From Frankia sp. (GTDB lineage Bacteria; Actinomycetota; Actinomycetes; Frankiales; Frankiaceae): DNA of 11,527 bases. The stretch spans positions 1 to 11,527 of the forward strand of contig JADGHD010000097.1 in NCBI GenBank assembly GCA_019689615.1, given 5' to 3'. Positions 5,133 through 11,527 of the stretch are shown one piece after another. Both the position numbers and the translations under genes were made by a program. The stretch's first letter is position 1. Each line of letters opens with the position of its first letter. The notes beneath the pieces were generated by a model. That model searched no databases. It was not told the DNA's origin and saw only the letters and a program-made list of their open reading frames with translations.

Positions 5133-6502
5133 GCCCCGCCCTCAGACGTCCCCCGCGGTCGCCCACACCGCGTTCCGACCAGCTCTCCGGACGGCGGGTC
5201 GGGTTCTCCCGGCTGACCATCCGCGCCCGGCTGACCCTGGTCTACAGCGCGCTCTTTCTGCTGGCCGGCGTGCTGCTCCTCGGCGTCACCTACGCGCTTG
5301 TCTCCCAACGGCTGCCGGAGCAGGGAAGCATCACGGTCACCGATTCCCGACCTCCGGGTGACAGCCAGCCGGTCTCACCGCCGCGGTCCGACAGCGGGCT
5401 GTCCGAGAACTGGTCATCCAGCGGAGCCGACGCCAGCCCGCCGGAGGCACCCATCGTGACACGGACGGCCCAGATCGCGGAGGACACCTGGCAGGACGCC
5501 CTGGACGCGCTGCTGACCCAGGGCGGGATAGCGCTGGGTGTGGTCGGCGTCGCCGCGACCGCCTTCGGCTGGCTGCTCGCCGGCCGGATGCTCCGGCCGC
5601 TGCAACGGATCACCGAGACCGCCCGGCGGATCGCCAGCGCACCGGCCGCCGACCGCGGTCTGCACGAGCGCATCGCGCTGACCGGCCCGCAGGACGAGAT
5701 CAAGGAGCTCGCCGACACGTTCGACGTCATGCTGGAACGCCTCGACCGCGCGTTCGACGGCCAGCGGCGGTTCGTCGCGGACGCCTCGCACGAGCTGCGC
5801 ACCCCGCTCACGGTCAGCCGGGCCCTGGTCGAGCTCGCGGTCTACCGCCGGGACTCCACACCGGAGGTGCGCCAGCTCGGCGAGACCCTGCTGGAGATCA
5901 ACGAACGGCACGAACGCCTGCTCGACGGGCTGCTCCTGTTGGCCCGCTCGGAACGCGAGATCGTCGAGCGCTCCTACGTCGACCTCGCCGACATCGTCGA
6001 GCACGTGACCGAGCAGCTGCCGCCGAGCAAGGTCACCGTCCTCGCCGAGCCGGAGCCGGCTCCGACCACCGGCAACCCGGTCCTGCTCGAACGGCTCGTC
6101 CAGAACCTCGTCGACAACGGCGTGCGGCACAACATCGCCGACCGCACTTCCGAAAACACCCCCGAGAGCATCGCCGACCACGTCGCCGCGGACAGGTGGG
6201 TGCGGGTCACCACCCGCACCGGACCTGACGGCTCGGCCGTGCTCGAGGTCAGCAACACCGGCCCGGTCGTGCCGCGCTACGAGGTTCCGGGCCTGTTCGA
6301 GCCGTTCCGCCGCCTCGGCAGGGACCGGCTGTCCCCCGACCGGCCGACCGGCGAACGGTTCGGCGCCTCACCGGGCGCCGGCCTCGGCCTGTCGATCGTC
6401 CGGGCGGTGGCCCGCGCCCACGGCGGCGACGTCCGCGCCGAACCGCGCGACGGCGGCGGCCTGGTCGTCACCGTCACCCTCCCCGCCGCCGCAGCGCGCT
6501 GA
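5129..6502 (+). CDS. HAMP-containing sensor histidine kinase
   Basis: This is the membrane kinase paired with the preceding regulator, 457 residues. A basic cytoplasmic N-terminus (1-34) is followed by membrane segment 1 (about 35-58), a short Pro/Ser-rich extracytoplasmic loop (about 59-131) and membrane segment 2 (about 132-151). A HAMP linker begins near RMLRPLQRITETARRIA. The H-box FVADASHELRTPLT carries phospho-acceptor His221. The N-box LVQNLVDNGVRHN (323-335) and the G-box GAGLGLSIVRAVARAHGG (416-433) complete the ATPase domain. The ATG at 5129 overlaps the regulator stop. A longer frame through 4436 is an artefact of the GC-rich third frame across the regulator. The extracytoplasmic loop is small and low in complexity, so the signal may be sensed in the membrane or through a partner such as the nearby lipoprotein; that part is inference. 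Confidence 0.95.
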   Translation: MSPALRRPPRSPTPRSDQLSGRRVGFSRLTIRARLTLVYSALFLLAGVLLLGVTYALVSQRLPEQGSITVTDSRPPGDSQPVSPPRSDSGLSENWSSSGADASPPEAPIVTRTAQIAEDTWQDALDALLTQGGIALGVVGVAATAFGWLLAGRMLRPLQRITETARRIASAPAADRGLHERIALTGPQDEIKELADTFDVMLERLDRAFDGQRRFVADASHELRTPLTVSRALVELAVYRRDSTPEVRQLGETLLEINERHERLLDGLLLLARSEREIVERSYVDLADIVEHVTEQLPPSKVTVLAEPEPAPTTGNPVLLERLVQNLVDNGVRHNIADRTSENTPESIADHVAADRWVRVTTRTGPDGSAVLEVSNTGPVVPRYEVPGLFEPFRRLGRDRLSPDRPTGERFGASPGAGLGLSIVRAVARAHGGDVRAEPRDGGGLVVTVTLPAAAAR

Positions 6503-6517
6503 CCGGCGCGCTTTCAG

Positions 6518-6538
6518 GGCGGGGCGCGCTGTCCCGCC
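6518..6538 (+). terminator. GC hairpin after the kinase gene
   Basis: GGCGGG (6518-6523) pairs with CCCGCC (6533-6538) around a 9-base loop. It begins 16 bases after the kinase stop codon and before the toxin-antitoxin promoter. There is no T-tract. In DNA this GC-rich, short stems are common, so the terminator role is only a possibility. Confidence 0.3.
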
Positions 6539-6569
6539 TCGGACAGGGTTCTCGCAGCCCATCCCCGAT

Positions 6570-6588
6570 GTAGAACATGATGTTCTAC
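6570..6588. promoter_or_regulatory. Perfect 19-bp palindrome, probable VapB operator
   Basis: GTAGAACATGATGTTCTAC has two 9-bp arms around a central G. It ends 10 bases before the chosen antitoxin ATG and is AT-rich compared with its surroundings. Antitoxins of this class commonly repress their own operon by binding a palindrome at the promoter, and the position fits. A possible -10 hexamer, TACGCT (6586-6591), overlaps the right arm and lies 6 bases before the ATG, consistent with leaderless transcription. Confidence 0.8.
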
Positions 6589-6597
6589 GCTCTCCGC

Positions 6598-6876
6598 ATG
6601 GAGAAGGTCGGTGTACGGGAGCTCAACCAGAACACCAGTCAGGTCATCGACCGCGTTCGACGCGGCGAGTCGATCGTGGTGACCGACCGCGGCCGCCCGG
6701 TCGCCCGGCTGGTACCCATCAGTCCCGGCACAGCAGCGCTCGACCGCCTGGTGGCCGAGGGGCGCGCGGTACCGCCGACGGCGGGTGGACCCGTGCCCAT
6801 GCCGCCTCTTCTCGGTGACCGCTCCGCAAGCGCGACCGACGAGCTGATCGCCATGCGGGACGAGGAACGCTGGTGA
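6598..6876 (+). CDS. vapB: Phd/YefM-type (VapB) antitoxin
   Basis: This is the antitoxin and operon autoregulator, 92 residues. The N-terminal half is a typical Phd/YefM DNA-binding and dimerisation domain: VGVRELNQNTSQVIDRV (4-20), then GESIVVTDRGRPVARLVP (23-40). The C-terminal part, ending TDELIAMRDEERW, should wrap the toxin and block its active site. ATG 6598 is chosen because the protein aligns with the family from MEKVGVREL. The upstream ATGs at 6577 and 6580 lie inside the palindrome, and only 6577 is in frame (it adds seven residues). No clear ribosome-binding site precedes 6598. The stop overlaps the toxin GTG. Confidence 0.9.
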   Translation: MEKVGVRELNQNTSQVIDRVRRGESIVVTDRGRPVARLVPISPGTAALDRLVAEGRAVPPTAGGPVPMPPLLGDRSASATDELIAMRDEERW

Positions 6877-7298
6877 TCTACCTGGACTCGGCGGCCGTGG
6901 TGAAGCTCGTCGTGGCCGAGCCGGAAAGCCCAGCACTCGTCGACTGGCTCAACGCCCGCGGCGATCTGCCGCGGTTCACCTCCGCGCTGGCCGAGGTGGA
7001 GGTCGCGCGCGCGATCAGGCGAGCCGTCCCGGAAGCGGTGGGTCGCGTACCACGGGTGCTGGAGCGGATGTACCGCCTGGAGATCGACGCCCACGTGCGC
7101 GCCGTCGCGGCCGCCCTCGACGACCCGCTCCTGCGATCCCTTGACGCGATTCACCTCGCCACCGCGCTTCGGCTGGTCGACGAGAACGACATCCAGTTGC
7201 ATGCGTTCGTCGCCTACGACAAGCGCCTGCTCGAAGCCGCACGCCGAGCCGATCTCCCAACCGCGTCGCCGGGCCCGTCCGGCGCCGCCGGGAGCTGA
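6873..7298 (+). CDS. vapC: VapC-type PIN-domain toxin (ribonuclease)
   Basis: This is a predicted Mg2+-dependent endoribonuclease of 141 residues that would inhibit translation by cutting RNA when free of antitoxin. The expected acidic residues are present: Asp5 in MIYLDSAAVVKL, Glu43 in LAEVEVAR, Asp91 in SLDAIHLATA and Asp116 in AYDKRLLEA. The GTG start at 6873 overlaps the antitoxin TGA (GTGA), with GAGGAA at 6862-6867 as ribosome-binding site, so the pair is coupled. The last 12 residues are Gly/Pro/Ser-rich and probably disordered. The active site looks intact. The RNA target cannot be predicted. Confidence 0.93.
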   Translation: MIYLDSAAVVKLVVAEPESPALVDWLNARGDLPRFTSALAEVEVARAIRRAVPEAVGRVPRVLERMYRLEIDAHVRAVAAALDDPLLRSLDAIHLATALRLVDENDIQLHAFVAYDKRLLEAARRADLPTASPGPSGAAGS

Positions 7299-7299
7299 C

Positions 7300-7325
7300 G
7301 GCCGGCCGGGTTTCTCCGGCCGGCC
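7300..7325. terminator. Strong bidirectional hairpin between convergent genes
   Basis: GGCCGGCCGG (7300-7309) pairs perfectly with CCGGCCGGCC (7316-7325) around a 6-base loop. It starts one base after the toxin stop codon and ends 7 bases before the stop codon of the convergent TerD-like gene. Position and symmetry suggest a terminator working in both directions. The T-tract is weak (TTT lies in the loop). Confidence 0.7.
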
Positions 7326-7332
7326 CTATCGG

Positions 7333-8421
7333 TCAGTCTTCGACGTCGATGCCGTGATCGCGGAGCAGGCTGGCGAAGCCGTTGTCCCAGCCCTGGCCCA
7401 CGGCCCGCAACCGCCATCCGCCGGCCCGACGGTAGATCTCGACGACAACGACGGCCGTCTCCGTCGTGAGGAAGGTCAGCGGGAACTGTGCGAGCATCTC
7501 CTTGCCGGTGTAGACCGTTGCCCTGAGTCCCTGCACCGCCTTGAACGCAGAAGCGCCGGTACCGTCCAAGCTCCCGGCGACGACGACCCGACCGATCCCG
7601 CCTGGCACTCCGGGCAGGCTCACCGTAAGGCTTCCCGCCGTTACTCCGTTACTCAGCCTGGCACGGCGGTTCAGGCGAACGGACCCGTACGCCCCGACGG
7701 GCTGGTTGAAGAACACGATCGACTCGGCGTCAAACGCCCGCCCGTCGGCATTGCACAGAACGGCGCTGATGTCGAGATCGTCGCCTGCTCCCTCTGCCCA
7801 TTCCAGCGCGACCTGGATGGCCGCATCCGGGAGGGGCATGTTCTGCCCACGGGCCAGCATGACCGTGCGCGCGTTCGGTGTCGGCGCTGAGCCGCCCTCA
7901 AAGGCCGGCGCCTCTTCCGGCTCCCTCCGGTCCTCTTCCTCGTTCGTGTCCTTCTCGGCAAGCAGAGCCTCCCGGCTGATGCCCTCGCAGGTGATGCTCT
8001 GCGTCAGCCTCGGATCGGCCGCGACGTACTCGGCGACCAGCTTCCGCAGGACGGATCGGGAGCGCCTGGCACCACCGAGGCCGAACGGCGAGTAGAGGGT
8101 CACGTCGCGAGTCGAGCCGCGTTCCCAAATGTACAGATGGGCGGTGACCGCGCCGCCACTGAAGGCCGTGAGTGTCGGGATATGCACGCCGACCGCGAAA
8201 TCGGGCATGTCGTTGTCCAGGGCTCTGAACAGCGAAACGGTCGGCTCGAAGTACTCGAACGTGACGTTTCCGTCGGTCATCGCCCCTCGAATGGCCGTGG
8301 ACGCCCTGCCGGCGAGAGTGGACTGGGTCCCCGTCGTCCAGGTCTCAAACAGCGTGCCGACGACGGCCCTGGGAAGCACTGTCGAGAAGTTGACGCGGAC
8401 ATACCTCATTCGAGTCACCAT
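7333..8421 (-). CDS. TerD-like protein with an unrecognised N-terminal domain
   Basis: The protein has 362 residues. Residues about 188-358 form a TerD domain, with LARGQNMPLPDAAIQVALEW near its start, DDLDISAVLCNADG in the middle and the closing block VVVEIYRRAGGWRLRAVGQG (325-344) then LLRDHGIDV. TerD proteins are calcium-binding and linked to tellurite and stress resistance. Here the acidic GDDE-type segment usually found after the middle block is replaced by SNGVTAGSLTVSL, so one calcium site may be lost. Residues 1-155 are a beta-rich domain I do not recognise, joined by an acidic linker (KDTNEEEDRREPEE). The start is uncertain: ATG 8421, GTG 8418 (best spaced from GGGGGG) and ATG 8409 are close together. 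It is the last of three minus-strand genes, with a large gap upstream that suggests its own promoter. Confidence 0.87.
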   Translation of the reverse strand: MVTRMRYVRVNFSTVLPRAVVGTLFETWTTGTQSTLAGRASTAIRGAMTDGNVTFEYFEPTVSLFRALDNDMPDFAVGVHIPTLTAFSGGAVTAHLYIWERGSTRDVTLYSPFGLGGARRSRSVLRKLVAEYVAADPRLTQSITCEGISREALLAEKDTNEEEDRREPEEAPAFEGGSAPTPNARTVMLARGQNMPLPDAAIQVALEWAEGAGDDLDISAVLCNADGRAFDAESIVFFNQPVGAYGSVRLNRRARLSNGVTAGSLTVSLPGVPGGIGRVVVAGSLDGTGASAFKAVQGLRATVYTGKEMLAQFPLTFLTTETAVVVVEIYRRAGGWRLRAVGQGWDNGFASLLRDHGIDVED

Positions 8422-8810
8422 CCCCCCGCTTGGTACAACGCGGCGACATCCCTGTGGACGGCTCGGCACCGGACCCGGGACGCACCGCAGCGCCTCGAAT
8501 GCGCGGATCACCGCAGACCAAGCGGCTGCACGAGGGCTCGGGGCCGCCCGCCCGCCTTGTTCCTGACGGACGGGGAGCCCGCGGCCGCGAAGCGAAGAAG
8601 GCTGACGGCGGTGACGTCCGGTGGCCGGTGGGCACCACCGCCTTCGTCGCCAGGAGTCCGGTCAGGCCGTCCCGGTCAGCAGGTCATCGCGGCTCCGCGC
8701 GGCAGCGGGGCCAGCCAGCTGCGCGGACGGAGGGTCCGCGCATGGATGGCCGGTCGGAGGACGACGTGGACCGACCACCGCGGCGGTCGCCGTGGCCCCC
8801 GACCACGAGC
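8422..8810. other. 389-bp gap without a convincing gene
   Basis: Open frames here are Arg/Gly/Pro-rich plus-strand frames that run antisense into the gene at 8811-9239 and look like GC-driven shadows. No tRNA-like structure or family motif was seen. The region contains two clean hairpins: one at 8720-8742, and a smaller one with CGGTGG (8626-8631) and CCACCG (8635-8640). It should also hold the promoter of the TerD-like gene, near 8430-8480, but no clear -35/-10 pair stands out. Confidence 0.5.
8720..8742 (-). terminator. 9-bp hairpin downstream of the 142-residue gene
   Basis: TGCGCGGAC (8720-8728) pairs perfectly with GTCCGCGCA (8734-8742) around the loop GGAGG. It lies about 70 bases past the stop codon of the minus-strand gene ending at 8811. 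It could end that transcript. It lacks a T-tract, as is usual in GC-rich actinobacteria. Confidence 0.4.
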
Positions 8811-9239
8811 TCATCCGGCCAGGCGGACGTCCGGCGTGACGCTGGCGGACGGATCCTGCGACTGGATCCGCGCGGCGACGAGCTCGTTGAACTTCTTGTA
8901 GTTCTTCAGTCCGACCATCACCCTCGGGCTGACCGGGATGAAGCCGAACAACATCTCTCGGCTGGTCGTGTAGGAGAGGATGTGGGTGCTCAGCCGGCGC
9001 CCGCGGCCTTCCCCGGCCACCCGCACCATGAACGTCATGACCTCGATGAACCCGCCGGGGCCGCGCACGCTGAAGGTCATCTCACCGGGGTTGACCCGTT
9101 CAAGCCGGGTCTTCATCTCCCCGAAGATTCCGCTCCTCGCCTCACCCGCGACCTGCTCGCAGATCTGGGCGATCGCGGCGTCCGGGAGTGTGGTCGTGAC
9201 GACCATGCTCATTCCGGCATGCTTGTGTGGTCTCCCCAT
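8811..9239 (-). CDS. Unrecognised 142-residue protein
   Basis: I do not recognise a family. The protein is soluble-looking, with no signal peptide or membrane segment. It opens with alternating hydrophobic residues (MSMVVTTTLPDAAIAQICEQV) and has a probable beta-rich middle (EMTFSVRGPGGFIEVMTFMVRV). It continues with LSYTTSREMLFGFIPVSPR and ends in a basic helix-like LKNYKKFNELVAARIQS followed by a loose tail. ATG 9239 is chosen because GAGG lies about 8 bases upstream; a second ATG at 9212 has a weaker site. It sits 139 bp after the lipoprotein gene on the same strand and may be co-transcribed with it. The general shape could fit a small lipid-binding or SRPBCC-like fold, but no motif supports that. 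Confidence 0.75.
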   Translation of the reverse strand: MGRPHKHAGMSMVVTTTLPDAAIAQICEQVAGEARSGIFGEMKTRLERVNPGEMTFSVRGPGGFIEVMTFMVRVAGEGRGRRLSTHILSYTTSREMLFGFIPVSPRVMVGLKNYKKFNELVAARIQSQDPSASVTPDVRLAG

Positions 9240-9378
9240 CGTGCATCCTCATCGATTCGCAGCCAACGCGAGACGGTTTCAAAGCCTTTTCAGGGTGCGG
9301 AGGTTCTCGTCGGGACGGCCTCGGTCGCCGGCCCCGCACGCGCCCGCATCCGCGGCGGCAGGGTGGCAACGGTACCGA

Positions 9379-9891
9379 TCAGGCAGGGGGGTTGGTGCCG
9401 CAGTTCTCGATGGTGAAGTCGTCGACCCGCTGCCAGGAGCCCTCGATCTGCGCGCTGCTCAGTAGCCCGGACAACAATGTGCCGAACGGGTCTGAGAAGG
9501 TGTCGCCCATGTTGTCCGCCTGCTCCTGGAAGGCATCCCGAATGACGGCGACATCGGGCTCGATCTCCTCGGGAGCCACCTTGGCGAGCCGTCCGAACAT
9601 GGTCGCCAGCTCCTGCGGGGCCGCGACCACTGCGGCGACCTGCGTCAGCGCGTCGGCGTCCTGCGCCCCCTCCATCTGTGACTGGAACGATTCCACCTGC
9701 GACCAGAAGGTGTCGCAGTACTTCTCCACCGACCGCTCCTCGCCACCGCACGCCACGCAGGTCAGGCACGTCAGCACGACCGATGCCAAGACCCCGGCCG
9801 CCGTCCGCGCGGACCGCCGTCCCGATGCGCCCGGCCCACGCCTGCCGCCCACCTCGACCATCGCGCCACGGGCGCCAGAGACCAGCCGCAT
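9379..9891 (-). CDS. Small secreted lipoprotein of unknown function
   Basis: The protein has 170 residues. A long basic N-region with RR pairs (1-30) precedes a hydrophobic segment AAGVLASVVLTCLTCVAC (31-48). Cys48, preceded by V-A, is the best lipidation site; Cys42 and Cys45 also fall in this stretch. The mature part begins GGEERSVEKYCDTFWSQVESF, is mostly helical and acidic, and has a second conserved-looking cysteine near the end (ENCGTNPPA) that could pair with the Cys of KYCD. ATG 9891 is chosen because GGGGG lies 5-6 bases upstream; the longer open frame runs into the insertion sequence. The ISL3 element sits 82 bp upstream, so expression may depend on what promoter remains between 9892 and 9972. 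Function is unknown. Confidence 0.82.
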   Translation of the reverse strand: MRLVSGARGAMVEVGGRRGPGASGRRSARTAAGVLASVVLTCLTCVACGGEERSVEKYCDTFWSQVESFQSQMEGAQDADALTQVAAVVAAPQELATMFGRLAKVAPEEIEPDVAVIRDAFQEQADNMGDTFSDPFGTLLSGLLSSAQIEGSWQRVDDFTIENCGTNPPA

Positions 9892-9964
9892 GGAAGCCCC
9901 CGCTCTGTCGTGTGATTCTCGAACCGATCCGTAACTGACGGACGGCCAGCCGCGAGGGAGTGTC

Positions 9965-9972
9965 AAGTTAAT
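9965..9972. repeat. Left target-site duplication of the ISL3 element
   Basis: AAGTTAAT directly before the left inverted repeat matches AAGTTAAC after the right one at seven of eight bases. ISL3 elements usually make 8-bp duplications in AT-rich targets, which fits. Confidence 0.65.
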
Positions 9973-9995
9973 GGGTCTGTCGCAGATGCGGTGGT
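9973..9995 (+). repeat. Left terminal inverted repeat of the ISL3 element
   Basis: These 23 bases match the reverse complement of 11407-11429 except at the 3rd and 16th positions. The shared core is CTGTCGCAGAT. The transposase start codon follows 33 bases later. Confidence 0.9.
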
Positions 9996-10027
9996 CGCCG
10001 ATCTGACCTGATCTGTCACCATGCGTC

Positions 10028-11397
10028 ATGGTTGGTGTGGATGTGCTGTTGGCGCTGGTGTTTTCGGGGTTGGCACCGCTGGTCGTGGAGGATGCGGCGG
10101 ACGAGGGTGCGCTGATCCGGGTCGCGGCGCGGACCCCGGACGGGCCTGCGACCTGCCCGCGGTGCGGGGTGCTCACGGGGCGGGTGCACAGCTATCATCT
10201 GCGGACGTTGACGGATGTGCCGCTGGATGCGCGCCGGGTGCTCTTGGCCGTGCGGGTCCGCCGGCTCGTGTGTCGGACGCGCGGATGCCTGCAGACGTTC
10301 CGGGAGCAGGTCGCGGGCGTGCTGGAGCGCTACCAGCGGCGCACCGTCCGCCTGACGGCCCTGGTCGGCGCGGTGGTCCGGGAACTCGCCGGCCGTGCTG
10401 GTGTCCGGGTGCTGTCCGCGTGGTCGGTGCGGATCTCGCGGCATGCCGCGCTGCGCTGCCTGCTACGCCTGCGCTGCCCGCCTTGGAGGTCCCGCGGGTG
10501 CTGGGCGTCGACGACTTCGCGCTACGCCGCCGCCACCGCTACGCCACGATCCTGATCGACGCGCAGACCCGCCGCCGCGTCGATGTCCTGCCTGAGCGGG
10601 GCGCCGACGCCTTGGAGGCCTGGCTACGCGCCCATCCCGGGGTCGAGGTCGTCTGCCGGGACCGCTCCGGCGCCTACGCCGAGGCCGTCACCCGCGTCCT
10701 GCCCGACGCGGCCCAGGTCGCGGACCGGTGGCACCTCTGGCACAACCTCGCCGAGGCCGCCCGCCAGGGGGTCGCCGCGCACAGCGCCTGCTGGGCCAAA
10801 GCCGGCCCGCCACCGGCCGAGAGCCCGCGCGCGACGACGACCCGCCAGCGCTGGCACCAGGTCCACGACCTGCTCGACCAGGGCGTGGGCCTGCTCGACT
10901 GCGCCCGGCGGTTCAACCTCGCGCTGAACACGGTCAAGCGCTACGCCCGCGCTCCCGAACCCGACCGGGTGATCCAGGCCCCGGCGTTCCGGCCGACGCT
11001 CGTCGATCCCTACCGGGACTACCTGAAGGGCCGGCTCGACGGCGACCGGCCACCGATGTCCGCGCGCCGTCTCACCCGCCTGCTGCTCACCAGGCCCGAC
11101 CGGCTCACCGACGGCCAGCGTGCTCTCCTCGACCGGCTCACCGACGCCTGCCCGGAGATGAGCGCGCTCGAGGCCCTGGTCCGCGGCTTCGCCGCCCTGC
11201 TCACTCCGGCCGCCGGCAACGACGACCGCCTCACCGACTGGATCACGAGCGCCCGGGCCGCCGTCGACGCGGGCCTCACCCTGCCGTTCCACAACGGCGG
11301 AACCGAGGGCGTGAACACCACGACCAAGAAAATCATGCGGCAGATGCACGGCCGCGCTGGATTCACCCTGCTCCGCCACCGAATCCTGCTCGGCTAA
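10028..11397 (+). pseudogene. ISL3-family transposase, disrupted by a frameshift
   Basis: The first 148 residues are read from ATG 10028. They include the zinc-binding cysteines of ISL3 transposases (CPRCG, Cys43/46; CRTRGC, Cys82/87). From about 10474 the family sequence continues in the -1 frame for about 307 residues to the stop at 11395-11397. It contains the catalytic Asp of VLGVDDFALRR (10510-10515), the Asp of VVCRDRSGAY (10660-10662) and the Glu of GGTEGVN (11305-11307), then ends in the typical MHGRAGFTLLRHRILLG. Restoring one base near 10472 would join the halves as CLLRL-P-LPALEVPRVLG, a normal ISL3 sequence of about 456 residues. The defect is therefore probably a one-base deletion or a sequencing error. 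I see no slippery heptamer that would support programmed frameshifting. Confidence 0.9.
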
Positions 11398-11406
11398 CGC
11401 AGCGTC

Positions 11407-11429
11407 ACCACCGAATCTGCGACAGAGCC
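11407..11429 (-). repeat. Right terminal inverted repeat of the ISL3 element
   Basis: This is the inverse partner of 9973-9995 with two mismatches. It begins 9 bases after the transposase stop codon. Confidence 0.9.
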
Positions 11430-11437
11430 AAGTTAAC
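11430..11437. repeat. Right target-site duplication of the ISL3 element
   Basis: AAGTTAAC follows the right inverted repeat and differs from the left copy only in the last base. Confidence 0.65.
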
Positions 11438-11459
11438 GGTGTAACGGGTGATGTTGGTG

Positions 11460-11527
11460 CTACTTCGAGCCCACTGCTGTGAGCTGGTCTACTTGCGGCA
11501 GGGGGTCGGCGACCCACGCGGCAGCCT
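11460..11527 (-). CDS. Possible 3' end of a minus-strand gene (partial)
   Basis: Read on the minus strand from the window edge, one frame is open for about 21 codons. It ends at TAG (11460-11462) with WVADPLPQVDQLTAVGSK as its last residues. Composition is ordinary for a protein. However, the plus strand is also open from ATG 11451 to the edge (beginning MLVLLRAHCCELVYL), so strand and even coding status are uncertain. Confidence 0.25.
   Translation of the reverse strand, partial: AAAWVADPLPQVDQLTAVGSK

Larger units (their letters stand above)
9973..11429 (+). mobile_element. ISL3-family insertion sequence, 1457 bp
   Basis: The element is bounded by 23-bp terminal inverted repeats that agree at 21 positions. 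It carries one transposase gene filling most of its length and is flanked by a near-perfect 8-bp direct repeat. Length, end sequence (GG(G/C)TCTGTCGCAG...) and transposase type all fit ISL3. The ends look intact, so the copy could probably still be moved by a transposase supplied elsewhere. Its own transposase is frameshifted. Confidence 0.92.

Noticed and set aside
8430..9416. Plus-strand open frame of 328 codons
   Set aside because: It is antisense to the 142-residue gene, whose start has a good ribosome-binding site. The plus-strand product is Arg/Pro/Gly-rich without motifs.
10460..10480. Programmed -1 frameshift in the transposase
   Set aside because: The direction would fit, but there is no slippery heptamer. 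ISL3 transposases are normally made from a single frame, and adding one base restores a normal family sequence.
10624..11517. Minus-strand open frame of 297 codons over the insertion sequence
   Set aside because: It is antisense to the conserved catalytic part of the transposase and crosses the IS end, so it is a shadow.

Overview
The window is GC-rich DNA with GC-biased third codon positions, GTG starts and tightly overlapping stop/start codons. This points to an actinobacterium. The mix of lipoproteins, TerD-type proteins, VapBC modules and ISL3 elements would suit a Frankia-like or related soil actinomycete, but no marker gene fixes the genus.

Positions 1-277 hold the apparent 3' end of a plus-strand gene, a 14-bp tandem repeat and a nested inverted repeat that may be the 3' end of the operon to its right. 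Positions 278-4346 are a four-gene minus-strand operon, transcribed from right to left. Its products are a lipoprotein with a duplicated cysteine motif, a MacA/HlyD-like adaptor carrying a peptidoglycan-binding domain, a MacB/LolD-type ATPase and a MacB/FtsX-type permease. All junctions overlap or touch. A plus-strand OmpR-family response regulator and its sensor kinase (4476-6502, ATGA overlap) diverge from this operon across a gap of about 130 bp. The arrangement suggests a two-component system controlling a cell-envelope exporter. All four exporter-operon genes begin with a low-complexity N-terminal tail, and in three of them the tail comes from a clear in-frame tandem or direct DNA repeat. 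This is the most unusual signal in the window.

Positions 6570-7298 are a compact VapBC toxin-antitoxin operon preceded by a perfect 19-bp palindrome. It ends at a strong hairpin shared with the convergent gene. Positions 7333-9891 hold three minus-strand genes: a TerD-like protein fused to an unrecognised N-terminal domain, an unrecognised 142-residue protein and a small lipoprotein.

Positions 9973-11429 are an ISL3-family insertion sequence with 23-bp terminal inverted repeats and a probable 8-bp target duplication. Its transposase reading frame is broken by an apparent one-base deletion near 10470. The last 90 bases may hold the end of one gene or the start of another. The best candidate for an under-described system is the two-component / lipoprotein / wall-binding adaptor / ABC exporter module, with its repeat-built N-terminal tails.
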